From Bradyrhizobium japonicum USDA 6 (GTDB lineage: Bacteria > Pseudomonadota > Alphaproteobacteria > Rhizobiales > Xanthobacteraceae), in contig NC_017249.1 in assembly GCF_000284375.1 (NCBI RefSeq), positions 8,053,001-8,117,000 on the forward strand: a DNA stretch of 64,000 nucleotides, in the 5' to 3' direction. Made by a program: the position numbers and the translations under genes. Below the pieces are notes generated by a model. The model was given only the letters and a program-made list of their open reading frames with translations. It had not been told where the DNA came from and searched no databases. Shown piece after piece: positions 48,139 to 58,532 of this stretch. Every line of letters starts with the position of its first letter. The first letter of the stretch is position 1.

Positions 48139-48291
48139 ATGATGAGACGCCCTCAGAACGTTGTCGCAGCAATGCTCGCTAGCGCTTTTATATTCGCTGC
48201 TTTTGCAGCGTTTTTCGCGCTCGCTGCGGCGCTCGCAGAGCTACCGAGCGCCGCCCTGCCGAAGGTGCTACGCCCGATGATAGACAAATAG
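48139..48291 (+). CDS. Small hydrophobic protein (50 aa), doubtful
   Basis: A 50-codon frame from ATG 48139 encodes a basic start (MMRRPQNVV) and a long hydrophobic, Ala/Phe-rich helix (AAMLASAFIFAAFAAFFALA) followed by a short tail. It begins 41 bp after the binding-protein pseudogene. The low-complexity alanine run weakens the case. No family recognised. Confidence 0.3.
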   Translation: MMRRPQNVVAAMLASAFIFAAFAAFFALAAALAELPSAALPKVLRPMIDK

Positions 48292-49576
48292 CAGCCCCCT
48301 TGTCTGATCCCGTCTGCAGCACCGGCCTCGGAGGCGGCCATTTACCGTTCTGCTAGGTTTGAAGGCATGCCCCTTATGCAGCCAGTGATCGAAGGTTGAG
48401 GACTAGGAAAGCGAAGCTAACGATTCTTTATGGACAAGCACGGATTTTGTTGGAGGCGTTCGCCTTCTGTCAGATTCGTGCCCGACCAGCATCTACGCAT
48501 TCTCTAGCCTGGATTATATCGCGCAATCTCAGATCCACGAATGGAAGAGACAGCGGGACGGCACGAAGCAATCAGGCCCACTACCTAGACTATAGCCGAG
48601 TATACGGGTAGCGAGAGCTGGTGGATAGCCGGCGCCGGGATGCATGTCTCTCTTGGCCGCGGGGGCACCAAGGTTTTGGCGTCCAAGTCAACGCTACTCG
48701 TTCCGCTACTTCGTGCGCTCTCAAGCATGGCGGGTCATCAGCGGCTCAGCCGCCTGCCCGGGCATTCCCTATGCTTCCTAGCCCGGATAGCAGGAGAACC
48801 AATCAACCGGCTCCGATGAAGGCGGTGAGATTGCTCGCCTGCGCTATCAACGAACTGGATGCATCCCATCAACACTTTCTATTTTACTAATTGAAGCCAA
48901 ACACCGCATAAGTCGATCGCCGGCTTACGGAAGGCAGTGTTCACGAATGTCGCGTGATAATGGATCACTTGGTCGCAGAGCAAATCACGTGCTTCTTGGC
49001 TGCTTCGAGCAATGTTTGACGGCAAGACACGTGGGGGCACGAATGCAGTGCGGTGACCAGTCGCAGTTGGCGCGCAATCTACACGACGTTGCCTGCCCCT
49101 TTGGGCATGATACTTGATTGCTCTAAGAAGACAGCTATCACGCACACTCGGCGATGGTAAATGCCTCCGCAGCGTAGAACTCGGGCAGGTGAGTTGGCCT
49201 TCGCAGGGGTGCGGGCTGGACCTTTCGCTCTGACCAGGCGGGTCGCCTCAACAGTCCGGCGCTGTTGCCGCGGCTCCAAGCAGAGCAGTACAATCAGCTG
49301 TGTGGCCCCGAACAGAGTCACCGCTGTTGCCGAACGCACTGGGCGGCTCGAGAATCCATTCAAATCCCGCGCCATCGGCAACGCTTTTCGTTTTTCCCTA
49401 GACGCTCATTGCACTTTTGCAATCCTTTCGCGGCACATATGTGCCCCCTCTTCCAGGGGACCGGAAGCGCCTCCTGTGCAGCAGTCATTTGTCCAGCGAA
49501 GCGTCCGCCGTTTGGCGAACGGGAAACGATACCTCTACTCCGCCTGTCTTGCATTTCACCACTTTGGAGAAATACC
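48292..49576. other. Long spacer
   Basis: About 1.3 kb with overlapping short frames on both strands. No gene, IS end or RNA recognised. Confidence 0.4.
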
Positions 49577-49939
49577 GTGGAACTTGACCCTTCCAATTCA
49601 CGCATACAAAACCTCGAGGATCGCGTCGACCTGCAACTCGACATCGTGGCTGGGCTCATGCGCGAAGAAGGCAACGAGCTGGAAGCGATCCGATTACTTA
49701 ATGCCCTCATAGGCCAAATGATCACCGCGGAACTGGAGCTCGGCCAGCTTGGCGATACAAGAACCGGCCACGGACGAATGCGATTGTCGCAAGACCGTGG
49801 CGTTTACCACCCCGAGGACCTTCAGATTCTGGGACGCCTTTTTGATCAGACTGTGGCGGCATTACCGGCCGCGCTGCGGACTTCCGCCAATCGATTGACG
49901 ATCGCCAAGCTCATTCTTTCACGTGCGGCAGCGGACTGA
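49577..49939 (+). CDS. Small hypothetical helical protein (120 aa)
   Basis: Started at GTG 49577 (MELDPSNSRIQNLEDRVDLQ onward) behind GGAGAAATACC. The frame is open upstream but the region before is not protein-like. The N-terminal half is a charged helix; the C-terminal half (YHPEDLQILGRLFDQTVAAL, then NRLTIAKLILSRAAAD) is the same short domain as the protein at 45638. A domain with an F/Y-x-P-E start and an I-A-x-x-I-L end is common in Bradyrhizobium; function unknown. Confidence 0.65.
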   Translation: MELDPSNSRIQNLEDRVDLQLDIVAGLMREEGNELEAIRLLNALIGQMITAELELGQLGDTRTGHGRMRLSQDRGVYHPEDLQILGRLFDQTVAALPAALRTSANRLTIAKLILSRAAAD

Positions 49940-50902
49940 GATTTCATTTGCGCTTTTTGGAGATTGATGGCGTTGAGCGGACGTTTATGGCTGGGCTGAC
50001 AGTTACACTTAGGCCGCACACACCAGGGATCGACATTTGCTGTTTATGGGCTCACCGTCCGTAAGCGCGCCGCTTCCGCTGGCCTTTCATATGGCAACAG
50101 TTCGCCACCACTTTCGAAATCAGGCTTGCTCTATCTCACGCCGCCGGCGACGCATTCGATCTAGCTGGGCCTTGCTGTCCCTCGACGCCTTTCACGAGCT
50201 GCAAGTATCCAAAGCTCGGAAGCGCGCCGCCGATCCCACGCTGCGCCGGCTTTCCTACGCAACTCCGTATTGAACCCACACCGACGGCGCCCGGCCCTTC
50301 TTTGCCAAACGACTAAGAATCCGCCGTGGGGAAAGTGCAATTGCCCTTGCATCTCGTTCCCTCTCTTAGGCGCCTGACCGGTAACAAACACCACGGCCGG
50401 AGCAGAAAGCCACGCGCAGGTGAATATCACACGGCAATAGGCGTCGAGACTTGTCGCAAAGCAGACAAGTCTCATCCGGAACAGGCTACATCACCCCAAA
50501 TCCGACGTCACAAGCGCCATTGCGGTTTGAACGCTTCTTGAGAGTGGGAAAAGAGTAGGCGGCCTTTTTCATCATGCTGGGCTTTAACCGCAACCCGTGG
50601 GGGCCGATCTTCCGAATGAAGGAAAAGCCACAATTTGGTGACCGACCAAGAGGCCCACGACGGCAATGAAGGGCACGACAACTCGTACTCGCTTCACTCT
50701 TTTCAGAATTTCTTCGAATTGCGCGGGCATTACGGCGTTCGGTCATCGCAACTTCAACAAGCATCTATATCCTCTCCTGAAGTCCCGGGAGTAGCGTGGA
50801 AGAGGTTGAAGAGCAGATGTCTTTCGTGCTGAGACACGCAACACAATCCGGTTGCTTTTGAGAAGGTACTTCCTTGTATCAGGATGTCGAGGAGCGTTAG
50901 AG
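49940..50902. other. Spacer between two small genes
   Basis: No recognisable gene. Frames overlap on both strands. Confidence 0.35.
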
Positions 50903-51148
50903 ATGGATCAGATCTTTTCCGAGCAGGTGCAGGTGCCAGATGCCGTTGTGAGCGTCGCATTTGACAAGGCTTGGAGCTTTGTCGAGAAGGATCCGCTGCT
51001 GGCACATAATCTGAAGGCCGTCCTTCATAGCCGATTGCGCACTTACCTCGAGTGCTCGATAAGAAACGGCGAACGGAATGCTTTGAATCTGGCCAACGAG
51101 GCGATACGCAACTTGCGGGCTGAACTGGCACCGTCGACCGGGCAATGA
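50903..51148 (+). CDS. Small conserved hypothetical protein (81 aa)
   Basis: From ATG 50903 behind GAGGAGCG (MDQIFSEQVQVPDAVVSVAF onward). The core FDKAWSFVEKDPLLA, then LRTYLECSIRNGERNALNLA and NEAIRNLRAELA matches a short helical family frequent in Bradyrhizobium and Rhizobiales (F-D-x-A-W-x-x-I/V-E, R-N-G-E-R-D/N, L-A-N-x-A-I). Function unknown. The strong ribosome site and family pattern make it a secure small gene. Confidence 0.75.
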   Translation: MDQIFSEQVQVPDAVVSVAFDKAWSFVEKDPLLAHNLKAVLHSRLRTYLECSIRNGERNALNLANEAIRNLRAELAPSTGQ

Positions 51149-51970
51149 CTCGCTTGTGCCTATTGCGGCGAGAGCATCCGGCGCCGTTAAGGCATTTAGG
51201 GCGCCTCATACGGTGGAAAATTCGGGCCAGTGCGTGGTCGAGCAGACTTTTCTCTAATCATGTGCGGCCCCGCTGAAACGAGAGCGCTCGAGAAAGCTGT
51301 TGCCTCTGCAGCTCCTCTGGCGGCCGAGACCAGGAAGCTGAACACCAGGCCCAGACGGCGGCGAGACGGGGCGGCCGCGCTGGTATTCGCTCGCGCCAGG
51401 AAACCGACCACGGTGACCTTGAGCTCGGCACGATCTTGCGCAACTTCAAGCAAGAGCACTGTCTAGCACGCAGTGGGCTTCCCGACCCATCAATCAAGGT
51501 CGAAGTTGACGGACCATCGAGCTAGACTTGTGGTCGTTCCAGAGCCAAAGCGATCGAGCCTGCAATCGATCGGCATCGCGTTGCTCGCGATTGCAAGCGA
51601 TAGCACGTCCGTGTTGCCGGAAGAATGACCTTAAGCGCCTGAGGCGTGCCATCGATCCAGTACTGTAAGTGCGGCTGGGCGTTGCCGCAGCTTAGCGACG
51701 GAAGGAGCCGAACACCTTTTGGCTTTGCTCCGCGTCGCAGGTGATCATGAACGATCATTTTCAAAGAGGATGATCCGCGCGAGGCGACCACTGCCGAGCC
51801 ACAGCGTCTCGGTAGAAGCAAAGCAGCGGAAACCGCGAGCTCCGCAATCTGACGCCGCGGGCGATTGGGCACGTTTCTTTCCAAGACATGTTGTGCGCCA
51901 GTTACAGCAATTCGCGTTCATGTTGTTAAACGGCACGGTGCCTGGGGCACCTAAAGGAAACAACACGCGA
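51149..51970. other. Spacer with a possible gene relic
   Basis: One plus-strand stretch ending at 51525 reads like a protein C-terminus (LELGTILRNFKQEHCLARSG followed by LPDPSIKVEVDGPSS and a stop) but cannot be followed far upstream and was not recognised. Otherwise nothing. Confidence 0.35.
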
Positions 51971-52696
51971 ATGAAAAAGATTCTTATTCTGACTGCATGC
52001 ATCGGCGCACTCTGTGCGGCCGCCCCCTCATTCGGCACGGATCTGGCCGGGCAGCCCGTCAAGGTCAAGGCGGCACCGCTGCCAGTCGCGGCCCCGATTA
52101 TCGATTGGTCCGGCTACTATATGGGCGCAAACGGTGGCTGGGGAACGAGCCACAATTGCTGGGATTTCAATGGCATCACTTCCGAGGGCTGCCATAATTC
52201 GACTGGCGGTACCGTTGGCGGCCAGATCGGCTATCGTTGGCAAATCTTCAACATGGTGTACGGCCTCGAAGGCCAGGGCAACTGGGCCGACTTCCGCGGC
52301 TCCAATGTCAGCACCGCCTTCCCGACAGACACCGTTGGCACCACGACAGATGCATTCGGCCTACTCACGGGCCATATCGGATACGCGTTCAATGCTGTGC
52401 TCCTTTATGGCAAGGGCGGTGCTGCGGTGACCAGCAACACCTATTACGTCAACTCGGTGGCAACCGGCACCGAGCTTGGCAAAAACAATGATGTGCGTTG
52501 GGGTGGCGTGCTGGGCGCCGGTGCCGAAGTCAGCCTCACGCCGAACTGGTCAGCGGGCGTCGAGTATAACCACTTGTTCATGCAGCGCAGCAACATAAGC
52601 TTCCCAGCGGCCCTTGGCGCGGATCGCGCGCACCAGGACGTCGATCTCATCACGGCACGGCTCAACTACAAGTTTGGCTGGCCGTTCGCCAGATAA
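51971..52696 (+). CDS. Outer membrane beta-barrel protein (Omp25/RopB-like)
   Basis: 241 residues from ATG 51971. A signal peptide (MKKILILTACIGALCAAAPS, then FG) is followed by an OmpA-like 8-stranded barrel: DWSGYYMGANGGWGTSHNCW, GQIGYRWQIFNMVYGLEGQG, ITGHIGYAF-type strands and a C-terminal strand ending in aromatic residues (TARLNYKFGWPFAR). The W-S-G-x-Y-x-G-x-x-G-G start is the signature of the Omp25/Omp31/RopB group, abundant in Bradyrhizobium. It probably stabilises the outer membrane. The frame is open far upstream, but only this start gives a signal peptide. Confidence 0.9.
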   Translation: MKKILILTACIGALCAAAPSFGTDLAGQPVKVKAAPLPVAAPIIDWSGYYMGANGGWGTSHNCWDFNGITSEGCHNSTGGTVGGQIGYRWQIFNMVYGLEGQGNWADFRGSNVSTAFPTDTVGTTTDAFGLLTGHIGYAFNAVLLYGKGGAAVTSNTYYVNSVATGTELGKNNDVRWGGVLGAGAEVSLTPNWSAGVEYNHLFMQRSNISFPAALGADRAHQDVDLITARLNYKFGWPFAR

Positions 52697-52723
52697 AGAT
52701 CTCCACGCGTTTGGATGAATCGG

Positions 52724-52750
52724 GACCCCGGCCCGCGGTCGGGGTTCTTT
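52724..52750 (+). terminator. Rho-independent terminator after the Omp25-like gene
   Basis: GACCCCG and CGGGGTT form a GC-rich hairpin 30 bp after the stop, ending in TTCTTT. Confidence 0.75.
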
Positions 52751-53044
52751 CCTCAGCTGTTCCTCTCCCTAGACCCCTGTCCGACGTCCCGAGCAAGCGG
52801 TGCGGGCTCATCTGAGCAAAGAATCACCCGCTGGTGGAGAGAGCCATGCTCCGACCAGTGAGCATTAGATCGGCCGATTCCACATCTTACCGACCTTACG
52901 AAGCCCCAGAACCTCACCCAGCGCGAGATGCAGACTTGCCCAAAGGAGGGTTATATCTGCGAGTTCACCGAAAGCACCGTGCTCAACTTGCCAGAAGCTG
53001 GAAGCCAAAGATGTGACAGTTGGCGGTCGTTCCTCAATTGAATT

Positions 53045-53360
53045 CAAAGAACATCGAGGCGAATAGCTATCGCGACTGCTTGAATCCGGCTGGTCGCACC
53101 CAGCTTTCCCATCGTATTCTTGACATGAAAATTGACTGCATTCTCGCTGATTTCCAGGATCATCCCAATTTCCCATAACGATTTTCCTTCTCTGACGCCA
53201 TTGGCCGCATTCGTTGCTCTGCCGGCGACTGCGCCAGGATGATCGCATCGTCAAACAACCGAATAGCGTCATCATCCTTGCTCCGAGGCGATCGACAAAG
53301 TGCTCGCTGATGGCGAGCTGGCGAACTCGGAGATCATCGCCTGTCGTCCGTGCGGATCGA
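53045..53360 (-). pseudogene. LuxR-type regulator relic (C-terminal helix-turn-helix)
   Basis: The minus strand encodes GKSLWEIGMILEISENAVNF, then HVKNTMGKLGATSRIQAVAI and AIRLDVL with a stop at 53045. This is the complete C-terminal helix-turn-helix of a LuxR-family (autoinducer-type) regulator. Immediately upstream the frame is lost around 53200 (the expected L-S-x-R-E-x-E segment is out of frame), and the ligand-binding domain is absent or unrecognisable. Remains of a quorum-sensing-type regulator. Confidence 0.65.
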
Positions 53361-54427
53361 CTCCATGCGAACACAAGGATGCTCCATCTTACTCATGCCG
53401 GCAGTGATAGAAGGGCCGAGGGCCCCGGGACTGTGCTGGCGACAAGAACCGAGCGCACGCACGGCTGGATGCTTGGGTCGGTTTAGCTTGCATGGCGAGA
53501 AAACGCAGTCGCGTCCGAACGGTGCTTCGCTTTGTCTCTCGGGCGAGCACGAGGAGATCTTGGGCTCTGAACTACACGTAAGGTAGAGCACGCACCTTTC
53601 AGTGCGAGACTCGATCTGCGTCTTGTCAGTACCAATTCCCTGCTTTGAGATGAAGACAACAGAAGTGTCATCTTTTTTCCCAATCTTGCGAATCATCCAT
53701 CGCTAACCTGTCGCTGATTCTCGGCGTGTGACAGCGTCGGTGACGCGATCGATGAGCTGAACGGAAGATCCGATGCAGACGCCATACTCCCCGCATCGTT
53801 GTCCGGCATTTCATCGGGCCCGTCCGGCAGGCCCGGTACAAACGAACCGAACGGACAGAAATGGGCCACGTCAAAAACGCAACAAGCGATAGGCGCAGTC
53901 GCGAAACCTGTTTGATGCGGAAGACACTTTGCATGCGCATTCCAGAAGGAGAGGCCCCCGGGATCGGACTAGCAAGTGCCATACCAACTGTTGATTTCGC
54001 CAAAATCAATCGTCGCAAAAGGACTTCGAATGCGGACGGTTGGTTGCGAGGTAGGTGCCTCGAAGCATTCATGACATGGGGAGGGAAGGCGACAGTACCA
54101 TTGCGAGCTGCGGCACGGGGTAAGCTACAGCAACAAATGCAGCTCACCTCGGCAGCTCACCTCGGCCGCCCCCTCGAGTGCCGTCCTCTCAGGGCCTCAA
54201 ACGCCCCCTATTGGGGCCCAGTCAACTACCAACCTCGGCAATTGATGGGAGGGTCCACACATGGCACTCGCTAAGGAACTTGAACTGACTACACCTCCGG
54301 CCGCACGATTCCGGCGAACCGCTTAGATCCGCCCCGAGCGGAAATACAATTAGGCCGCACCAGATGCACGAATCATGATGGGCTTGCTAATAAAACGGGC
54401 GAAGATCGTCGCCAAGATATGTGAAGC
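53361..54427. other. Spacer before the TauE/SafE gene
   Basis: About 1 kb without a recognisable gene. Frames on both strands overlap; none has a family pattern. Confidence 0.35.
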
Positions 54428-55144
54428 ATGACTTCCCTGCTCTTCGCGATCATCTCCCTGCTATATGCGAGCGTTGGCCAGGCTGGCGGGACTGCATTCC
54501 TCTCGCTAATGGCTTTTTTTGGTATGTCATCGACAGAGACGCGCCCCACGGCGCTTGGTCTCAACATTGTCGTCGCGGCTTATTCTACTTGGCTGTTCAA
54601 CCGCAACAAGGTCGTTGACTGGACAATCCTGCGCCCTCTTCTCTTTTCGTCAATGCCAGCGTCGCTTGCCGGTGGCTTGATTGTGCTCGAGGAGCACATG
54701 TACAAAACACTAACCGCACTCGTTCTTCTTCTGGCGAGCGCAGTGATGATCATGCAGCGGGGACGAGCTGTCGATCGCGTCGGCGAAATTCCGCTCCGGG
54801 AAAGCGTGAGCATTGGCGCGGTCCTTGGCCTCGTTTCTGGCCTGACTGGGGTGGGCGGCGGTGTGTTCCTCGCCCCGACGCTCATCGCACTGAATTGGGC
54901 ATCACCGAGGCAGACCGTCGCGCTATCACCCCCTTTTATCCTGGCCAATTCCACAGTCGGCTTCGTCGGAGCTCTTTTCACCGGGCAATTTCCCTCTCCG
55001 GATTTGGCTCTATACGCTATCTTCACGCTGGCGGGGGCGGTCGCTGGAGCAGTAATCGGCCTGAAATGGTTGAGCCAGACAGCCATCAGATTCATACTGG
55101 CGGCCGTTCTGCTCGTTGCCGGCATTCAATTGGTTCGCGCTTAA
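54428..55144 (+). CDS. TauE/SafE-family membrane permease (sulfite/sulfonate exporter type)
   Basis: 238 residues with seven to eight hydrophobic helices. The two family repeats are seen: LYASVGQAGGTAFLSLMAFF (N-terminal G-x-G-G motif region) and LGLVSGLTGVGGGVFLAPTL (second repeat, G-x-G-G-G), with P-x-x-x-A-x-S-P-P-F-I-L-A-N-S downstream (SPPFILANSTVGFVGA). Such proteins export sulfite, sulfoacetate or other organic anions across the inner membrane. No neighbouring sulfur genes hint at the substrate. Confidence 0.9.
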   Translation: MTSLLFAIISLLYASVGQAGGTAFLSLMAFFGMSSTETRPTALGLNIVVAAYSTWLFNRNKVVDWTILRPLLFSSMPASLAGGLIVLEEHMYKTLTALVLLLASAVMIMQRGRAVDRVGEIPLRESVSIGAVLGLVSGLTGVGGGVFLAPTLIALNWASPRQTVALSPPFILANSTVGFVGALFTGQFPSPDLALYAIFTLAGAVAGAVIGLKWLSQTAIRFILAAVLLVAGIQLVRA

Positions 55145-56275
55145 AGTGGAAACGCGCATCTTTCATGCGGGCGATCCCAGCGCGGTCAGATCGAAGTACA
55201 AGGTTTCTGCGAGCCGCGGCTCAAGCCTGGTCCGAGCGCCTTGCCCAACACTGAAAGCCGCCAACACGATCGCGAAAAGCCGTAGGGTCGAGCGAGGGTG
55301 AGGCGGATCCGAGCGCGCTCCGCATCGTCCTGAGGCGGACGGTCAGTACTAGATCGCATCCGATTCGCGCTTCCAATCGACCTGCAGGATCAACGTCGGG
55401 CAGGCCGGGCGAGCAAACGAGGCGTACGCCGATCTCGGCTATGGCCTGGCGCGACGCTTCAATCAAGCGTGCCGGACGAAGAGCACCTGATCGATGGCGA
55501 TCCGGCAAGCTCTCACTACCCTGAGGACCGCGCCAGGGTGCGCATTCGACTTGGTTAGGAGCGATAGGGCGATGAACTCTCAATATAGTATTTCTGCAAG
55601 GCCGCGCAATCTCCTTTCTCGCGCGCGTGTGGGCTGCGTCCTCATGGAGAATATTACGAAGATGATGTCCACGCTCGATTGGTTTTCGAAACAGACACTT
55701 TATCGATCCAGTGTGAATGGACTGGAACGCCAGGATGCGAATCCCATTTTCTGTAATCATGAGGCACAACCTTACACCCCGGCTCCTGCATACATGGCCT
55801 CCAGCTCGCAGCGTAGGAATGTTTTGTGACGGGATGATCGACGCCTCACCAGGCGACTTATGTGGAACCGAATCTGGAGGTCCATCGCATTGATGCGACG
55901 CCAATGAAGACTCGCTGCATAGATATGCGATCTGGCCGATCAACAGCTGCAACGGCGTTATCAGAAACAAAACGCCTCAACCGATGAAGCAGAATAGAAA
56001 GTACAGCAAATCGTTCCGAGCTCGCGTTTGCCATCAGCACGACGTCCAACTCGTTGTGAGTTAGTGACATGTATTTGGATCTGAACGAGACGCCGGCGAA
56101 CCAAGGCGTCCCGACGCACTTTGCCGGGGGCGTGAAGTGCGCCGGGGCCACCCCAACATCATCAGTACATCCGTGATGATGCTTGCGGCAATGAGACAAG
56201 CAGCGTGGCGGAATTGAGGCTCATTGATTTTATGCTGGAAACCAAAAAAGTTTTTCGTGAGCTGCTACAAAAGAC
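55145..56275. other. Spacer upstream of hemN region
   Basis: No secure gene. A minus-strand frame (55221-55970) gives fragments that look protein-like near its end but no family is recognised. The right end holds the weak NolA-type site at 56276. Confidence 0.4.
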
Positions 56276-56306
56276 TTGAATCGCACGCAGCGTCACGTGC
56301 TGCAAT
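56276..56306 (+). promoter_or_regulatory. Weak NolA-type (MerR-class) site upstream of hemN
   Basis: TTGAAT and TGCAAT with a 19-bp spacer (CGCACGCAGCGTCACGTGC). Spacing and the CGCACG-x-AGCGTCA start are shared with the stronger sites, but the -10 half is degenerate. It lies 510 bp before hemN, so it may serve another, lost, gene. Confidence 0.45.
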
Positions 56307-56714
56307 CGCACATCGCACATCGCGCTCTGCTCTAGCAAGTCACTTATCTCCGTGACGCTCCGGCCTTGAACGGGAGGCATCCGTCGATTGCGGAGCAACC
56401 ACGTCGGCCTTTCCTCGGAAGTCCAGCAACAAGCTCAGCTGCCCTGCTGAGGTTTTAAGATCCCTGTTTCCGTCGCAAAAAGGCAGCACGCCAGGGGGAA
56501 TGCGGAAACGACGCTGCCCGATGAGCGATTGATACTGCGCACGGCTAGTCGCGGTACACCGCGCTAATTCGAGCGTCCTCGTAGAAATTCATATGCCACC
56601 ATAAACGTCCGAATAATTGCGGACGAGCGGCGCTCACTTCCAGGCATGAACCCCAACGCTGCGTTTGGCCGTGACGTCGAGAGCAGGCCAGATCTCAGGA
56701 ACCGTTAGACGCGT

Positions 56715-56728
56715 TTGACATAACGCAA
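56715..56728 (+). promoter_or_regulatory. FixK2/FNR-type box upstream of hemN
   Basis: TTGACATAACGCAA fits TTG(A/C)-N6-(T/G)CAA, the B. japonicum FixK2 pattern, in 14 bp. It lies 56 bp before the ATG at 56771, a fitting place for low-oxygen control of a coproporphyrinogen dehydrogenase gene. Confidence 0.6.
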
Positions 56729-56770
56729 AGACATAACAGTGGGCATCGGTCAGCTTTATGCCGCTCGACC

Positions 56771-58124
56771 ATGAGAAAGTTAGGCTTTGCAGACGTCTCT
56801 CCTGAACAAGTATTGCGACGCTCGCCTGCCTTGGTACACCATATACCCGACCGTGCCGGATTTCTCCGCGACCGTCGGTGCCAAGACTTGTGAGACATGG
56901 TTGAGGCGGCTGCCGCCCGACGATCCCGTGTCGCTATACATCCACGTTCCGTTCTGTCGTGCTATCTGTTGGTATTGCGGCTTCCCTACAAGCCTCACTC
57001 GCAGCGAGCGACCGATCCGCAAGTACTTGGCGACGCTGCATGCCGAGATACGTTTGGTCGCAGAGCAAGCGCCTCGCGCGCTGCCGGTAAGCGACGTGCA
57101 TTTCGGCGGCGGGACGCCGACTACTATTGCACCGGCCGATTTTCTCGCCTTGATGGCACTCCTGCGACGCTGCTTCGCGTTCAGCAAATCAGCTACCATC
57201 GCCATAGAAATCGACCCACGTGCGTTCACGGCCGAGATGGTTGAAACATTACAAGTGGCCGGCGTCAATCGCGCGAGCATCGGCGTGCAAAGCTTCGACG
57301 GGGTGGTTCAGAGGTCGGTCAACCGCGTCCAGAGCGAGGTGCAGACGGCGTCTGTCGTCGAAAGCCTTCGCCAGCATGGGATAAGCCGCATCAATTTCGA
57401 CCTCCTCTTCGGACTGCCGCATCAGACGGTGCGATCTTGCGTGGACTCTACACGGACGGCTCTGGCCATGCGGCCAGACCGGCTTGCAGTTTTCGGCTAT
57501 GCTCACGTCCCCTCCTATATGAAACGTCAGCGCCAGATCGATGAGACGGCGCTGCCGGATAATCTCGCCCGCGCCGAGCAAGCCGCGGCTATCGCAGATA
57601 CGCTGGTCTCGGCTGGCTACCGCCAGATCGGGCTCGACCATTTCGCCCTGCCCAACGACGAGCTCGCGCTGGCGCAGAAAGCCGGTCAGCTTCGCCGCAA
57701 CTCCCTGGGCTATTCGGCTGATACCTGCAAAACCGTGATCGGCTTAGGTCCGTCAGCCATCGGCCGTCTGCGTGAGGGTTACGTTCAGAACGAGAGCGCA
57801 ACCGCTTCCTATCACCAACACATTCAGGCTGGTCGTCCGGCAACCTCAAAAGGCTACTGCCTCTCCCCCGAAGATCGCCTCCGCGCCGCAATTATCGAGC
57901 GTCTGATGTGCGATTTGCAGGCCGACGTACCAGCGATCTGTGCTGCTCACGGATTTGATCCAATTCCTCTTCTCAATTCGGCCGACCGGCTGGGAATGCT
58001 CGCCGAAGACGGGATAGTGGACATTGAAGGGGGATTCATTCGGGTCAAGCAGGAACACCGGTTTCTCGTTCGTGCTGTTGCTGCCGCATTCGACACCTAT
58101 CTCGACCGTATCCCTATTAACTAA
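56771..58124 (+). CDS. hemN1: Oxygen-independent coproporphyrinogen III dehydrogenase paralogue, N-terminus frameshifted
   Basis: A 445-codon frame (56787-58124, NKYCDARLPWYTIYPTVPDF onward) carries the radical-SAM domain, with the C-x3-C-x2-C iron-sulfur motif in HVPFCRAICWYCGFPTS, the GGGTPT motif (HFGGGTPTTI) and FGYAHVPSYMKRQ. In HemN the cluster motif is followed by Gly-Cys (CGC); here it is CGF, so the fourth Cys, essential in E. coli HemN, is lost. The natural N-terminus (MRKLGFADVSPE from ATG 56771 behind the FixK-type box) is one frame away from the body, which then starts only at TTG 56787. HemN1 of B. japonicum is known to be dispensable, HemN2 being the working enzyme. Probably impaired. 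Confidence 0.85.
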
Positions 58125-58532
58125 GCCGCGCATGTGAGCAGATCTCAAACATTTAAGCTCTTCGCGACGGAATGATCTGAAGAGGCACCTCCGGCAGACA
58201 GGCCAGATTTCGAGGATGCAGCGGCGGTGTCATGACAACGATCTTTCAGATATGGCCTCAAACCGGGAGGGCTGACTAAAGGGAAGCTGATTTGAAGGAG
58301 AAGCGCAGCGGATTCCGCCGTTCAGGGCCACGGCTCGATCATGCCGAAAGGGCTCTGCCCCACCTCCCCTTGACTGCTCTTGATGATGGTGACGGCCTCA
58401 GCGACGTGCCGCTGGAGACGCCGGCGCCCGCACCAGCTTCGGGAAATTTACGGCTGGAGGCAGCTTTGCGAAGCTACGGTCCACCTCCTCGAGCACAGTT
58501 GGACACTCGACGACGCCTGCAGCGTCCCAGAC
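58125..58532. other. Spacer
   Basis: No gene recognised; a plus-strand frame across 58292-58729 lies antisense to the gene at 58533 and looks like chance. Confidence 0.35.
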
